Shown piece by piece: positions 1 through 11,516 of a stretch of DNA of 64,000 bases. Numbering within the stretch: position 1 is the first letter of the stretch; the number at the start of each line of letters is the position of its first letter. The translations under genes and the position numbers were made by a program. The DNA is from Pleurotus djamor (lineage: Eukaryota; Basidiomycota; Agaricomycetes; Agaricales; Pleurotaceae), in the NCBI GenBank assembly GCA_029747585.1, contig JAPEVF010000152.1, positions 1 through 64,000 of the forward strand, in the 5' to 3' direction. The notes beneath the pieces were generated by a model. It was not told the origin of the DNA. It worked only from the letters and a program-made list of their open reading frames with translations, and searched no databases.

Positions 1-160
1 CTGTGCACCCATCTTCACAAAATGCTTGGCAGTTTTCGTACCCAATTCCAGTATTCGCTCCGATAACGATAGTGACTTTCCCAGATAGGTCTGCAGTTTC
101 CACGCGTGGAACTGGATACAGTTGTTCGAAGAGGTAAGTTGAATATGGTTTGTTTCCCAT
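1..160 (-). CDS. short-chain dehydrogenase/reductase, N-terminal fragment
   Basis: Partial gene cut by the window edge; the ATG is at 158-160. The product starts MGNKPYSTYLFEQLYPVPRV and then shows the SDR cofactor motif VIGANTGIG, the glycine-rich NAD(P)-binding turn. After GIG the expected continuation (TAKHFVKMGAQ) is present but in the next frame. One base too many lies in the T run at 33-36 (AAAA on the coding strand). No intron of sensible length explains the shift, so it is either a sequence error near a low-quality region or a real frameshift. The substrate cannot be inferred from this fragment. Family assignment is firm; gene integrity is not. Confidence 0.75.
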   Translation of the reverse strand, partial: MGNKPYSTYLFEQLYPVPRVETADLSGKVTIVIGANTGIGYENCQAFCEDGCT

Positions 161-248
161 TGTCGTATCTGTTGGACCGTNGGGGGGAAGAGTTGCGTGG
201 AGTAGACTGGAATAAGTTGTAGTTAGCGGTCTGAAGATANNCNNCNNA

Positions 249-382
249 NGTNGNCTACNTNACTCGAATGTCGATGTCGTATTATTTTCTTCCGGGTCAG
301 TAATGCTTGCGACCACTGAAATACATCAACCAGTCTGCCGACGTAGGCTACCTTATCGAATGTCGATGTCGTATTATTTTCT
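249..382. repeat. 92-bp-period imperfect direct repeat next to an N block
   Basis: The 27-bp string at 264-290 recurs exactly at 356-382. The bases before it (249-263, with Ns) also match 341-355, so about 42 bp is repeated with a 92-bp offset. The first copy is riddled with Ns and follows the N-rich stretch 181-262. This looks like two contig ends overlapping imperfectly rather than a biological tandem repeat. No gene is supported between 161 and 489. Confidence 0.6.
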
Positions 383-489
383 CTAATTATATTGCACATA
401 CCTGTTCTGCAATGGGAGTTAGTGCATGATGCGTGCGACCGTTGCCAGTTCAAGATGGACGTTGCCGGAGCTTCTTGTATGATAACTAC

Positions 490-3400
490 ATGACGGGTTT
501 CTCTCCGTTACAACTTCTGGTGATATGCTTTACGCTCATTTCGCTCTATCTTTCCTACCTTTCTGCACTCGACATCAGCTCTAGTCTGTCGCCACAAGGA
601 TGCCGCATGTCATATATGTCTCCGTCGTATGTCCTGCAGCGGGACTTTGACGAAAAGTGGACCAGTCTGTCCAAGAGATACAGTCTTTGGCTATACAGAG
701 AGGTGGGATGGGAAGATGGGAAGGTACGCAACTCATATTCTCGTGTGCGTGACGCTGGTCGGAATCTGTTTGTTTAGCTTCCCGGAGGAGTTCCCGTCAT
801 TTTTATACCCGGGAATGCTGGTGCGTCGGGACAAGTGCGTTCAATCGCTTCGTCTGCCACAAGGCAGTACTTCTCTCGACCTGGTGTCGTCGCGCAAGAG
901 TTCGAGGCTGGTCGAAAGAGAGGAGTGAAACCTTTGGACTTTTTTGCTCGTACGTTCTCCGTCTTCGTGCATAGGCGGCAAGGATTGAACTCAGGGCACT
1001 GTAGTGGAATTCAACGAGGACTTGTCTGCCTTTCATGGACCTACATTGGAATCGCAAATACGCTACACTCAGGATGCCATATCTTATATCCTTTCCTTAT
1101 ACCCGGCACACAGCCAAGTCATCGTTCTTGGACACTCCATGGGTGGAATCGTAGCCACGGCTCTCCTTCCTTCTCCCAATATCTCAGCCATAATCACCAT
1201 GTCCACGCCGCACACACTACCGCCTGCACGGTTCGACGCTAGAATTGACGAAATATATACCCGAGCTCAACGAGTGCTCGGAAGCGATCCCACGCCGATC
1301 GTCTCGCTTTGTGGCGGAGCGACGGATATGATGATCCCTTCGGAGTCTTGCGTTCTACCCCAGGTTGAAGGGAATGTGGATCGAGATGGGCCGTATAGGC
1401 GAACTGTGTTTACTTCGGCGTTGGAAGGTGCTTGGACGGGTGTGGGTCACCGAGAGATGGTTTGGTGCCATCAGGTTAGATGGAGAGTTGCGAGAGCGGC
1501 GCTGGAGCTTGGCGCCTTGTACGAACAGTCCAGCCGGACTGAAGTCCTTGATACCTGGCTGAGGGATGGGCACACGCTTCCGGTATCCACACGCGTCGAC
1601 AACGGACCACTGTTACTCGAAAACACTCATGATTACGAAGTTCTACCGGAGGCGACGGATCTGGTGCTGAAGAACCCCCATGGGGGAGCCAAGACTTATC
1701 TCCTCCCTTACACTTCCGGGAACCTAGTGCTTTACGTTTCTGGCGGTTCCGTTGGAGGAGTGTCGCCCTACACATCGACTCCTCTGCAAGTTTCCGTGTA
1801 CACCTGCCATCGCATTTCCCAAGATACGGCAGATGCTATCGTGTCTTGTGACCCTTTGAAGCCTACCACGCTGAAGCTTATTCCCAACCCTGTTCCTGGA
1901 AAATCTTTCCCAGTGCCTCGTGAAGGAGCTGATGAGTCCGAGGGTGTGGTACTATATGAATCCGATATTAAAGATAGGAGCGATAAGCAGGATAAATGGG
2001 TCGGCATCAAGATTGAGCATGCGGATGGGCGTGGATGGGTTGTTGCTGGGTTTGCCCCACCGATAGCGTTGGTCAATAAAATTGGAACGGCTAGTAAGTT
2101 TTCTAGCAGTCTTGTCGTATGTTTGCGGGCTGATTCTAAGAGCATAGGCCTTGCATTGTATGGAACTCAAGTAATGATCCCGCGCGACGCGGGCTTGTTG
2201 AAGACAAGCATCGAGCTTCCTAACCTCCTATCAAACGTCTTGACTGTGTATCGAATTTCCCCGATACTTTCCGGGGGTGAGGGTACGACGGAGTGCACAG
2301 GTGGGTCTTTTGTTTAATTCCAGCTTAGTTCGTTCGGCTGAGGCATCGCGTTTCGAAGACACATTATTGCCGCCGCTTATAATGCATACTTCTCATAGAG
2401 ATGAGACGCATTATTTTCCTTTGATTCCGTTGGCGACGCCAGCTCAGTCTGTATTGCTGCACAATCACGTATCAGCACCGTATGTTGAGCGATTGCGACG
2501 GCCGGCGAAGGGCTTGGACATCGTGATTTTTTCATCTGGTAGATCAGGGTGCGGAGCACGCCTAGAAGGTGTTACCCTCGAACTCGACTGGTCTGCGACC
2601 CTCGGTAGATGGGCATCAAGATACCCTACAACGCTTGTTTGTTGGGCCGTCGGCGTCGTTGCGTTGATTCTATTCTGGGCTTGGCACTCAAATGAAAACA
2701 ATGGTATGCCATTATCTTGTCGCCGTCGAAATGTTAATTTATTGTCTCTAGTGAACACACCTAGTGTTGGTGAATCGTTGTCCAACTTTATCGGCCGCCT
2801 ATTTCCCCGGTTAATATGGATCTCATTTTTTGTCTGTTTCATTCCCTTCCCTGAAAGTATGTATCTGGGGAATAGGGGCGAGCCGTTGCTCAGTTTTCTT
2901 GCTCCGCTCATTCTGTGCCTGGCGACCGGGATCGTGTGCTTGAGTTGGTGGTGCCTCTCTGCGCTCATATGGCCAATACGCAAGTTCAAGGAACTCGTCC
3001 TTTCATCCTCATGGTTAGTCTCAGTTGTCTGCTTTCGTGCTTTTGTATCCCGTTTCATTCATTGACTTTGTTTGTGTGTTTTTAGGGAGGCTGGACAAAG
3101 GAGACATGTTCCGCGCAGCACGATCGCATCGATGCTTTTCATATGCTGTTTGATCTTCCTGTTCGTACCGTGGCAAGTGGCATACCTCGGTTGTTGGGTT
3201 TACCAATTGTTCACTTGCGCTGTAAACCCACCAACTCTCACTTCTTCGGCGACCACAGCCATTCCACTTCTTACACGACACAGCGGTGAGAATGAAGAGA
3301 GTACTCGGATCAACGAAATTCGGCCCCGTACCGATTCCAACCGGTCTGCTTTTGCGAACTATCACCTCAATCAACACTTGCTGCTCTTCATGACCTGGCT

Positions 3401-3800
3401 GCTTCCTTTGACGGCTCCCACTTTGGCCGTATGGGTTCGAACTCTCATAACGGCTGGTCCCACGACACCGTTCGATGGCGACCACAATTTTTTGCGTGTG
3501 CTGCCGTTCTTGATCTTGGTTGATTTTGCATCACGAACGTCAATGGAGGATTTGTTGCCCAGGCAGAGGTAAGCAATACCTCAATCTCTTCCGTTTGTGC
3601 ATCGTTGATCGTAGCATCTGACCAACGTTTATAGGATTGAAGATCGTTTATCGATCAAATGGGTGTTTGTTGCTGTGGCACTGGTCGCTGCGTTCATGGG
3701 AGCGCGGAGGGTATATGTGTTGTATGATGCTGCTACCATTGCAATGGCTCTGGTGGTCATCATTCGAATCGGCCGGCGATACTGGGGCCCGACGCAATGA
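490..3800 (+). CDS. BST1: GPI inositol-deacylase (Bst1/PGAP1 family)
   Basis: ER membrane lipase that removes the inositol-linked acyl chain from newly made GPI anchors, allowing GPI proteins to leave the ER. Inferred exons: 490-723, 778-949, 1005-2276, 2329-2703, 2752-3013, 3086-3568, 3635-3800, giving 987 aa. An N-terminal signal-anchor follows Met1. The PGAP1 block includes PVIFIPGNAG, then FNEDLSAFHG, and the catalytic serine elbow GHSMGG (Ser180, codon 1136-1138). The C-terminal third carries several hydrophobic segments and ends at a TGA. An in-frame ATG at 433 would add 19 residues; 490 is preferred because it sits directly before the hydrophobic segment. The 2277-2328 intron removes an apparent frameshift. 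Confidence 0.93.
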
Positions 3801-3853
3801 ACAAGACCAAATTGGGACTCGGCTAGTTAGGGAGAATACGGCGTGCCACTGAT

Positions 3854-4245
3854 CTAGGTTGTATCAATAGTACCATCAACTCTCTGCGGCATGCTATTCG
3901 CTAGCGCTAGGCCTCGTTTTCCCATGGCCCCAGTCACCCCAGTACCTTTCCTGAAGATCTGCATGTTTTCTATCTCCAAGATACGAACCGGTTGGCTCAA
4001 GGCCTCGAGGACGATTTGGGCTGGCTGTAGATGGGATAGTCAGCGGCGTCAGCTCAGGATGCAATTTCGATACTTCTTCGATCTGCTAATACATTTACGG
4101 CATTCAAGGCGCGGAGTACACGCACCACAATATCAACAAATCTAATTGATTCCGGGCCGTCTGTCAAAACATCGGCCCACAGGTTTAGTCAAGCCCGGCG
4201 GCAGTTAACGTCACATCGGCGAGGGTTGGGCTGCTGCTGAGACAT
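3854..4245 (-). CDS. possible small multi-exon gene, unknown function
   Basis: Not a recognised family. On the minus strand a 54-codon open segment ending at the TAG at 3854-3856 reads QIVLEALSQPVRILEIENMQ, then KGTGVTGAMGKRG. It looks protein-like and follows a good intron end (about 4027-4035). An upstream open stretch (about 4085-4195, IRFVDIVVRVLRALNAV) and a possible start at 4243-4245 (MSQQQPNPRR) could form earlier exons. The junctions are ambiguous, and two frames stay open in the last exon. The protein would be about 80-100 aa. The segment lies tail to tail with BST1. The coding nature of the last exon is the best-supported part. Confidence 0.35.
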
Positions 4246-4824
4246 TTAGCTGGAGATGAGCAGCAATCTGGTGCTGGAAAGTGCTTTTTTCTGTTTCTTG
4301 TGAATTTTTCTGTTGGCGGGGATGTAGCCGAAAGAGAGGGTCCGGTGGTCCCTGGATCTTTTACAAATGTCATGGTTCTGGGTTCACGTGGCTCCCACGT
4401 TGGCGCCCTTGGAAAGGGAAGGTTAAATAAATTCTTGGAAGGATTGTTTCGAGCTGAGACAGAATTAAGTGGAAGCGACAAGGAAAAATGAGCTGAGTCG
4501 TCTGACTCGGAGGAGGTCTTGTTTGCTGGCCTTGTGCTGAGGACCGGACTCAGGGGTCAATGAAGAAGCGAGAAGAAGCGGTAAGTGACTAGGAAGCCTG
4601 GGCCGCTCAAGTTCTTGGAGGTATGTCTGCTGTGGCAAAAGGAACCACCGTCCGAAAAAGGCAAGCACGGCAAGGAATTTCAAACTCAGCAAGTGGGCAA
4701 CCCCATCTTTGAGCACTGCGAAGTTCCCTTCTCAGACTCAGACTACCTCCTCCATCAATTCCCTCGACGTCGGTCGCGACGCTCTCCCTCCCTCCCCCAA
4801 ATTTCTGCTGGCGCCCTCGTCGCC
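4246..4824. other. 5' region of the KDM5 gene
   Basis: No convincing gene. The stretch before 4825 stays open in the demethylase frame back to an ATG at 4585, but the encoded sequence is low-complexity and unlike KDM5 N-termini. It probably holds the promoter and 5' UTR, possibly shared with the small minus-strand gene. Confidence 0.4.
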
Positions 4825-7800
4825 ATGCACATCAATGCGACCTCAGTCACTCCCCGTGGCACCCCCTCGAGGCGCGGACGCTCTCCAAGATTTTCCACCG
4901 ACAGTCCGGGGCAGCCGGGGCCAAGTTCAGCTCTCGCAGACAATAATGTCTCAGATAATTCACAGTCGAGCTTCGTATCGTCGCTTAGTATCCGGGTTGA
5001 GGGTACACGGCCCATAATTTCCAGTGACCAACCCGAGCAGTCGAATACCTCACATACCGCCCCAGCGCAGGAATCGAAGAGGGCTCCTAGAAAGTCCAAA
5101 ACCGAGGCACTTGCTGCTTTGAATAATCACGCGAGGGCATCTCCGGGCCCTGACGAGGATGGTATGTCAGCCTATTATCGTACTTCCCGCCCCATACCCG
5201 TATCCCCCAAACTCGATATGGGCTCCGTCAAAACCTCTAGCCCGAGAGATTTGCACGTTCGAAAGGAACCACGTCCATTCGATTTGGAGGATTGTCCAGA
5301 GTTTTATCCTACGATGGAGGAATTTCGTGATCCTATGGCGTATATCAACTCGATTTCGGACAAAGCGAAAAATTATGGGTTATGCAAGATCATACCGCCG
5401 ACGGAATGGAAAATGCCTTTTGTGACGGATACAGAGGTGCGTTGTTGAGCTTATCTGACCGTTCCATGACTCTCACACCGTTTCTAGGTTTTTCGTTTCA
5501 AAACGCGGCTCCAGCGCTTGAATTCCATCGAGGCTTCATCTCGTGCCAAACTGAACTTTCTCGAACAATTATATCGATTCCACAAACAACAGGGAAATCC
5601 CCGCGTCGTTGTCCCCACAATTAACCACAAATCGTTGGACCTCTGGCTTTTGAGGAAAGAAGTTCATAAATTGGGTGGCTACGATGCCGTACGCATGCTG
5701 CTTCATCCCCGTTTAACCGAAATTAATCTCAGTTACTTTCGCTAGGTCACAGCAGGCAGGAAATGGTCAGAACTGGGCGCGATCCTTGGCTATCGAGGAG
5801 TGCCTGGATTATCAACCCAAATCAAGAACTCGTACACACGAGTCATTTTACCCTATGAACACTTTTGCGAGCGCGCCAAAAATCAGCCTGTTTCTCCTAT
5901 GGCGATGCATCGGTTGTATAACGATGCTGACGCATCCCGCCGGAGCACGGATCGAAGTCCTCCCTCCAGTCCTCTGACTGCTACATCAAGTCCCTTATCC
6001 GAACCTCCCGATGAGAGCGACATGAGAGATTCCAAGTCACGGCCCCGTCGGAGCACCAGGGTCGGATCCCAAGATCATACCACTCGTGAGTCTTGATCCA
6101 TTTCCTTCCCAGATTGGCATTAAATCGGTATATCCGTTAGCTTCTTCCAAGAAGCCTCTTTCATCCAGCGCGAGCTCCCTCCCGCTTCCAGTTTTCTTTG
6201 AGAACAACCGCCCCAAAGATCCATCTGAGGTAAGACCCTTGATAATCAAGAGTTCTGCCACATCAAGACAAATGACTAAACGGGAACAGCAACATTGTGA
6301 AATATGCCATAAGAAAAATCGCGGGGAAGAGATGCTTTTGTGCGACGGCTGTGATTGCGGTACGTCTATGCTCGCATTATTGGNGATAAGCGCCACTCAA
6401 TTTTACGTCTTATTCGGCCAGGCTTCCACATGTTTTGCTTNGATCCACCTCTGGATAGTATCCCGAAGGATCAATGGTTNTGCTACACCTGNCTTTTCGG
6501 CACCGGNGGCGATTTCGGCTTCGACGAAGGGGAGGAACACAGTNTGACNAGCTTTCAGGCTCGCGATACNGCATTCCGTCGAATGTGGTTTGAAGAACAC
6601 CCTCCCGAACGCGAGAAATCTTCNAGCGTCAACGACCCCACAGTTAANCGTTTCGGCAACGTAGTCGTCTCNGAGAAGGACGTAGAGAACGAATTCTGGC
6701 GATTGGTTCAATCTTCATCTGAAACAGTGGAAATTGAGTATGGAGCCGATGTCCACTCCACGACTCACGGCAGGCATGTGGCGATCTTTTCTCTTCGCAG
6801 CTTCGNCTGACNTTTCATTTCATTTCAGCGCTATGCCNACACTCGAGACACACCCAACGAATCCGTATTCCAAGGATCCATGGAACCTCAATAACATACC
6901 CATCGTCTCNGANTCNCTNCTTCGATATATCAAATCTGATATNTCCGGCATGACNGTGCCTTGGACNTATGTTGGGATGGCGTTCTCTACATTNTGTTGG
7001 CANAACGAAGTTCGTCCTTAGTCTCCGTTTCTCTTGGTCTCTCCGATTNCTGACCCTTTATTCAGGATCATTATACCTATAGCATNAACTTCAGTAAGTN
7101 NTTNAGAGTCGCGTGCGNTNNACATGNNCTTATTTTTCTCNTAGTGCATTGGGGNGAGACTAAGACNTGGTACGGNATACCAGGNGANGATGCTGAGAAG
7201 TTCGAAGCTGCGATCAANTCCGAAGCTCCAGACTTGTTTGANGCCCAGCCAGACCTCCTTTTNCANCTAGTCACCTTGATGAACCCAAAGCGCGTCAAGG
7301 ATGCCAATGTCCGAGTNTACGCGTGCAATCAACGTGCAGGNGAATTNGTCATCACGTTCCCCAAGGCATATCATGCTGGCTTCAACCACGGTGTAAGNTT
7401 TGATCACTGTTTCCGCGAAGCTCCCTTATCGATGACGTCGTTTCCGCAGCTAAATTTCAACGAAGCTGTGAACTTNGCTTTGCCAGACTGGNTGCCTTTT
7501 GGCAGGGAATGCGTACAACGTTACCGTGAACACACGAAGCTTCCAGTCTTTTCTCACGACGAACTACTCATCACCATCACTCAACAATCGCAAACGATCA
7601 AGACGGCCATGTGGTNTGTATTTCCGTGAGATCAAGACTATTTTTNTCTAACNGAGTGTGGGTATAGGTTGATTGACAGCCTGAACGAAATGATAGATCG
7701 AGAATTGGCCGATCGCCGTAAAGCTAGAGGTCGCCATCTTGAAGAAAAACATGAAGCACAGGATCACCCCGAGGATCANTACCAGTGCGCAGTCTGCAAA

Positions 7801-10800
7801 ATGTTCTGCTATCTCTCCCAAGTCACCTGTCCTTGTACAACGAAGGTCGTCTGCATNGANCACGCCGACCTCCTTTGTGAACGTGCTTCTTCCCACCTCA
7901 CTCTTCGCACGAGGTTCTCAGACCAAGAGCTTCACGATATCCANGCGAAAGTCGAGGAGCGGGCTGCCGTCCCCTCCGTTTGGCGTAACAAGTTGACGAA
8001 ATTGTTNACCGAAAGTCCCTATCCCTCGCTTCGTTCGCTTCGAGCCTTGCTTGCCGAAGGCGAGCGTATCAACTATCCCCTACCTGAAATGGCNTCTCTC
8101 CGCAAATGCGTTACTCGCGCGAANGAGTGGGTNGANGCNGCCAATGCTTTCATTGTTCGNAAGGCAGGTCGGAAACGATCTCGTAAATCCCGAGGCGGTC
8201 GGAACAGCGAAGGCGCGACTACTGTCAATGGGGATGATATGTTAGTCGAGAAGTCAGANCACAGTCTCAATGAACTTCACGAGCTACTCCGCGAGGTCAA
8301 GAATCTCGGNTTCGACTGTCCTGAAATCGCCACTCTTCAAANTGTATCAGCGAAGGCNGACGACGTTGCCAAGAAGGCCGAGGACTTATTGAAGGCTTCG
8401 AANACCGCCTCTGATCGTGAGGACCATATCCANCAGTGCAGAGACCTTCTTTCCGAGGGTGCCTCNCTCAACGTCGGGATGGAAGAACTCGCTGAAATCG
8501 AGAAGATTGTGAATCGCGAGCANCTTGCCCAAGAACTGCAGGAAAAGGTCGACGAGCATGACGAGAGNATGACNATGGAAGAAGTCCGCCAGTTGATCAC
8601 ACGNGCTGAATCTTGCAANCTNTCCGACGATAATGCGACTATGCGACTCTTGGTTAGTCGGGAGCGCGCCGGTAACATNTGGGAGAATCGNGCGAAGGCC
8701 CTTCTGGCTCAATCGGTGAAGACGATCGAAGACCTNGATAANCTCGTCGCGCCGGANGACATGATTCCTGTTAACCCGCCGGTTCTTGAGCGACTCAAAG
8801 CCGCNCGCGCCAAAGCACTTGATTATGAGAAACAAGCNAGTGCCTGGTTGAAGCCCGAACCCGACGCNCAGAAGCCCCGAGTTCANGANGTTATGCGTCT
8901 NGTCGATCGNGCCGAGAAGGACTTCAACATCCCTGCCGTCATGGACCTGAAGCGGACGGTGGANATTGCCATGGACTTGGAAGCTCGTTGCGAACAGGTA
9001 CTGAAGGGCAAGTANATCCCCCGCGAGAAGGAAGANCACAGACGTGGCGATGTTTCGGTCGACAGGGAAGATGTNTTNGAGGCCATNGGACAGTGGCAAA
9101 CGTACGCTCGAGANCATCTATCCATGTTCATNCTGCCNTATTGCGATAAGCTNGAGGCTCANCTCAAGTACCATCAGAAGTGGATNCGCGANNTACCNTG
9201 GTACTGCGAAGAACATGGTGAACCTCANGGNAGCAAGATCCTTGANGATGTACTGTTGTCTACCAACCCAGAAGATGATCTCCCTCCCTCTGATGAATAC
9301 TTCACCTGCATTTGCACGGAACCAGTTCGTCCACCACCACCTGGTGCTATCTCGGACGCTGTCCANTGCGANCATTGNTTCGCTCGGTTCCACGGACTTT
9401 GCGCGAAGAACGGCGGTTCCTGTCCCTTCTGTGACCACACTCATTGGAACGGGACCATTCACAAGGAACGAAGCTGGCACTTCTGCTACCTNCCTACCAT
9501 CCTCATCAACGCGCCCGAAATCACGAAGAATTATTCNGAAGAGTGGAAGCAACTNGAGATCATCGTNCANCGNATCGACCGTCTTTCCGCNGTNATNGGC
9601 CAGTTCTTGGCTTTNACGTCNCAAGCTGCNAACCANCGNCCCGAGTATATNCACCAGGTNCGTCACTACATGCGNAAATTATTCAAGATTCAGTTCGCCG
9701 TNTCGCCTAACCCTGANGTNTCATTTGGTCTTGATCTCGCTGGGTTGCANCGAATTCTNGCTAATCGNCCNGCNCTNGCGCGTGTGAAGAAGNGNAGACG
9801 TCCNAANTTCACTTTCGGNCAGGATATCGACAAGGACTGGCATGACGGNACGCGATGCATTTGCCGAGGTCGTACTAACTACNTGCTNAGCTACCCGACN
9901 GTTGAGTGTGAGGGCTGTAACAAGCTTTACCACACGGGCTGCGTNTTCTTCCCTTTCGAACCGGCGAANCCGTCAAAGAAGTTTACATGTCCACTCTGCT
10001 GCTTNCGCAAGAATCGAACTTATCCCTACTCNGAGGTCCGAGTTAAACCCTCTATCGGTAAGTTCCTGGTCTTCCTCGGTGGTAACNTAGGGTGCTGATT
10101 GGCCGTTCAGANAATATGACCCATAGCAACGANACTTACGTCAACACAAAGGAGATGTTGGACACTTTCAGCAANGATATCATCTACAAGACGATGCCTC
10201 CGCCNTACACACAGACATTATTCGTAGAACTTGTCAGGTTCGTCCCNGGTCAGCCNGAGTATCCCCTCCCTCCGAGTGGTTCTACTCCCCATCCTGCTCC
10301 TGCTCCAATNCCACATGGAAACCCCATGCCCCATATTCCGTCTCCTCACGAAAAGCATCCTTCNATTCAATTACCCCCTGCTCCGGGTCCCTATCCCTCA
10401 CCAATNACGCACCAACATGTCCCTCCNACCCCCACCCTGGTCACGCTGGGGNACAGTTACCACACCNTCGAGACCGCCATCAACGCAGCGACGCCATNCC
10501 AACGANACTCCTCGTGACACGCCCCAACCATCTCGCAAACGTAAACCTACTGAGGAACCTCGTCCAAACGAAGAAATAGGCACGTCTAAGCGTCGGATGA
10601 TCGCGCCCCAAGATTTNGGACCTCCCCATCACCTCGACCTCCCTTCTCCGCANTCACAACCGCAAGCCCCGCCGCCGCGGTCTGTGCAAACATTATCGCC
10701 TTCCCTTGCGCTTATCGTCTCTCCTGTTGAGACGCCGCCGCAGATGTACTCAACATCCCCTCCTGATCCTCCCGATCGAGATGATGACCACCATCGGCAT

Positions 10801-10887
10801 CGACGCCGCACCCTGGACAGTCTGTCGCCGGTGATGATGAAACCACCTTCTGCTGGTAATTCCAGTAAGCCGTGGCGTCCCTTCTGA
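4825..10887 (+). CDS. KDM5/Lid2-type JmjC histone H3K4 demethylase
   Basis: Nuclear Fe(II)/2-oxoglutarate enzyme expected to demethylate H3K4me3/2. Inferred exons: 4825-5436, 5488-5688, 5746-6085, 6141-6229, 6290-6359, 6422-6773, 6829-7009, 7066-7093, 7145-7392, 7450-7613, 7668-10057, 10111-10439, 10489-10887, giving 1800 aa. Domain order is JmjN (about 156-197, CPEFYPTMEEFRDPMAYINS), ARID (about 205-300), PHD1 (about 414-465), JmjC (about 530-720), C5HC2 zinc finger (about 800-855), PLU-1 helical region, PHD2 (about 1310) and PHD3 (about 1490-1545). Iron ligands are His613 (codon CAN, third base ambiguous), Glu615 and His701 in AYHAGFNHG. The tail is Pro-rich with a basic PSRKRK patch. The 6774-6828 intron is GC-AG. 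Many Ns sit at third codon positions. Confidence 0.93.
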
Positions 10888-11516
10888 TGCTTCGACTTTC
10901 TTCAATTTACCCATTCTTCCTATCCAATCTCGCATCCCTTTGGTTTATTTTGCTATGGCGTTGTAGTCTTATGTATTTTTTGCAGATTTTTGATTGTCAG
11001 GCCTTATGAATATAAAGTCTCTATTTGTAGAAGGTTTTTGCGTGCGCTCCGTGCTTCTCGCTGATCTGCATCATCTCCTTNACTCAATATCCTACCTCAA
11101 TGGCCTGATTTCTCACTTCGTCGATCTTCCGTTGGCACTCGTCCACACCGTTTCGCTTGGCTTGTCTTACTTCTCCCCAAAANTCCGTTGGCTTCGGTCC
11201 ATCTGTCGGAAGATGGGGTAAGAGCTTCTCACCCACGCGGTAAACTGTTGATGAGATGTCGTATATTCCCTAACGTCTTAGCTTCCCTCCCAGTTCTGAA
11301 TTTCCGTCTAACCGTCCCCCAAGATAATTTATGATCACGCCATTACATCCCGACGGTCGCTGACGAACGAGTCATGCCTTCTGCCTTCCGCTCTTTCGTA
11401 TAAAGCCGCTTCATTCAGTGACTTCCAAACCATTCTCAAGTACTCGACAACCAAGATNAACTTGGAACAGTANCACTCCAGGTGATTTNATNTTTTGAAG
11501 GNCATCCACGTCAATC
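10888..11516. other. intergenic region, KDM5 3' end to oxidoreductase promoter
   Basis: No open frame resembles a protein. It holds the 3' end of the demethylase gene, scattered Ns (11081-11502) and a TATA-like element before the next gene. Confidence 0.5.
11399..11405 (+). promoter_or_regulatory. TATA-like element TATAAAG
   Basis: TATAAAG lies 112 bp before the first ATG of the downstream oxidoreductase and could set its start site. Motif match only. Confidence 0.35.

Noticed and set aside
2277..2330. Apparent frameshift in BST1 at the TTTT run near 2308
   Set aside because: A normal 52-bp intron (2277-2328, GTGAGG..TTAG) with matching phase restores the frame, so no error is needed.
6060..6140. 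Apparent frameshift in KDM5 after the ARID domain
   Set aside because: An intron at 6086-6140 (GTGAGT..GTTAG) explains it and keeps all downstream phases.
10420..10490. Apparent frameshift in the KDM5 Pro-rich tail
   Set aside because: A 49-bp intron (10440-10488) joins the two frames.
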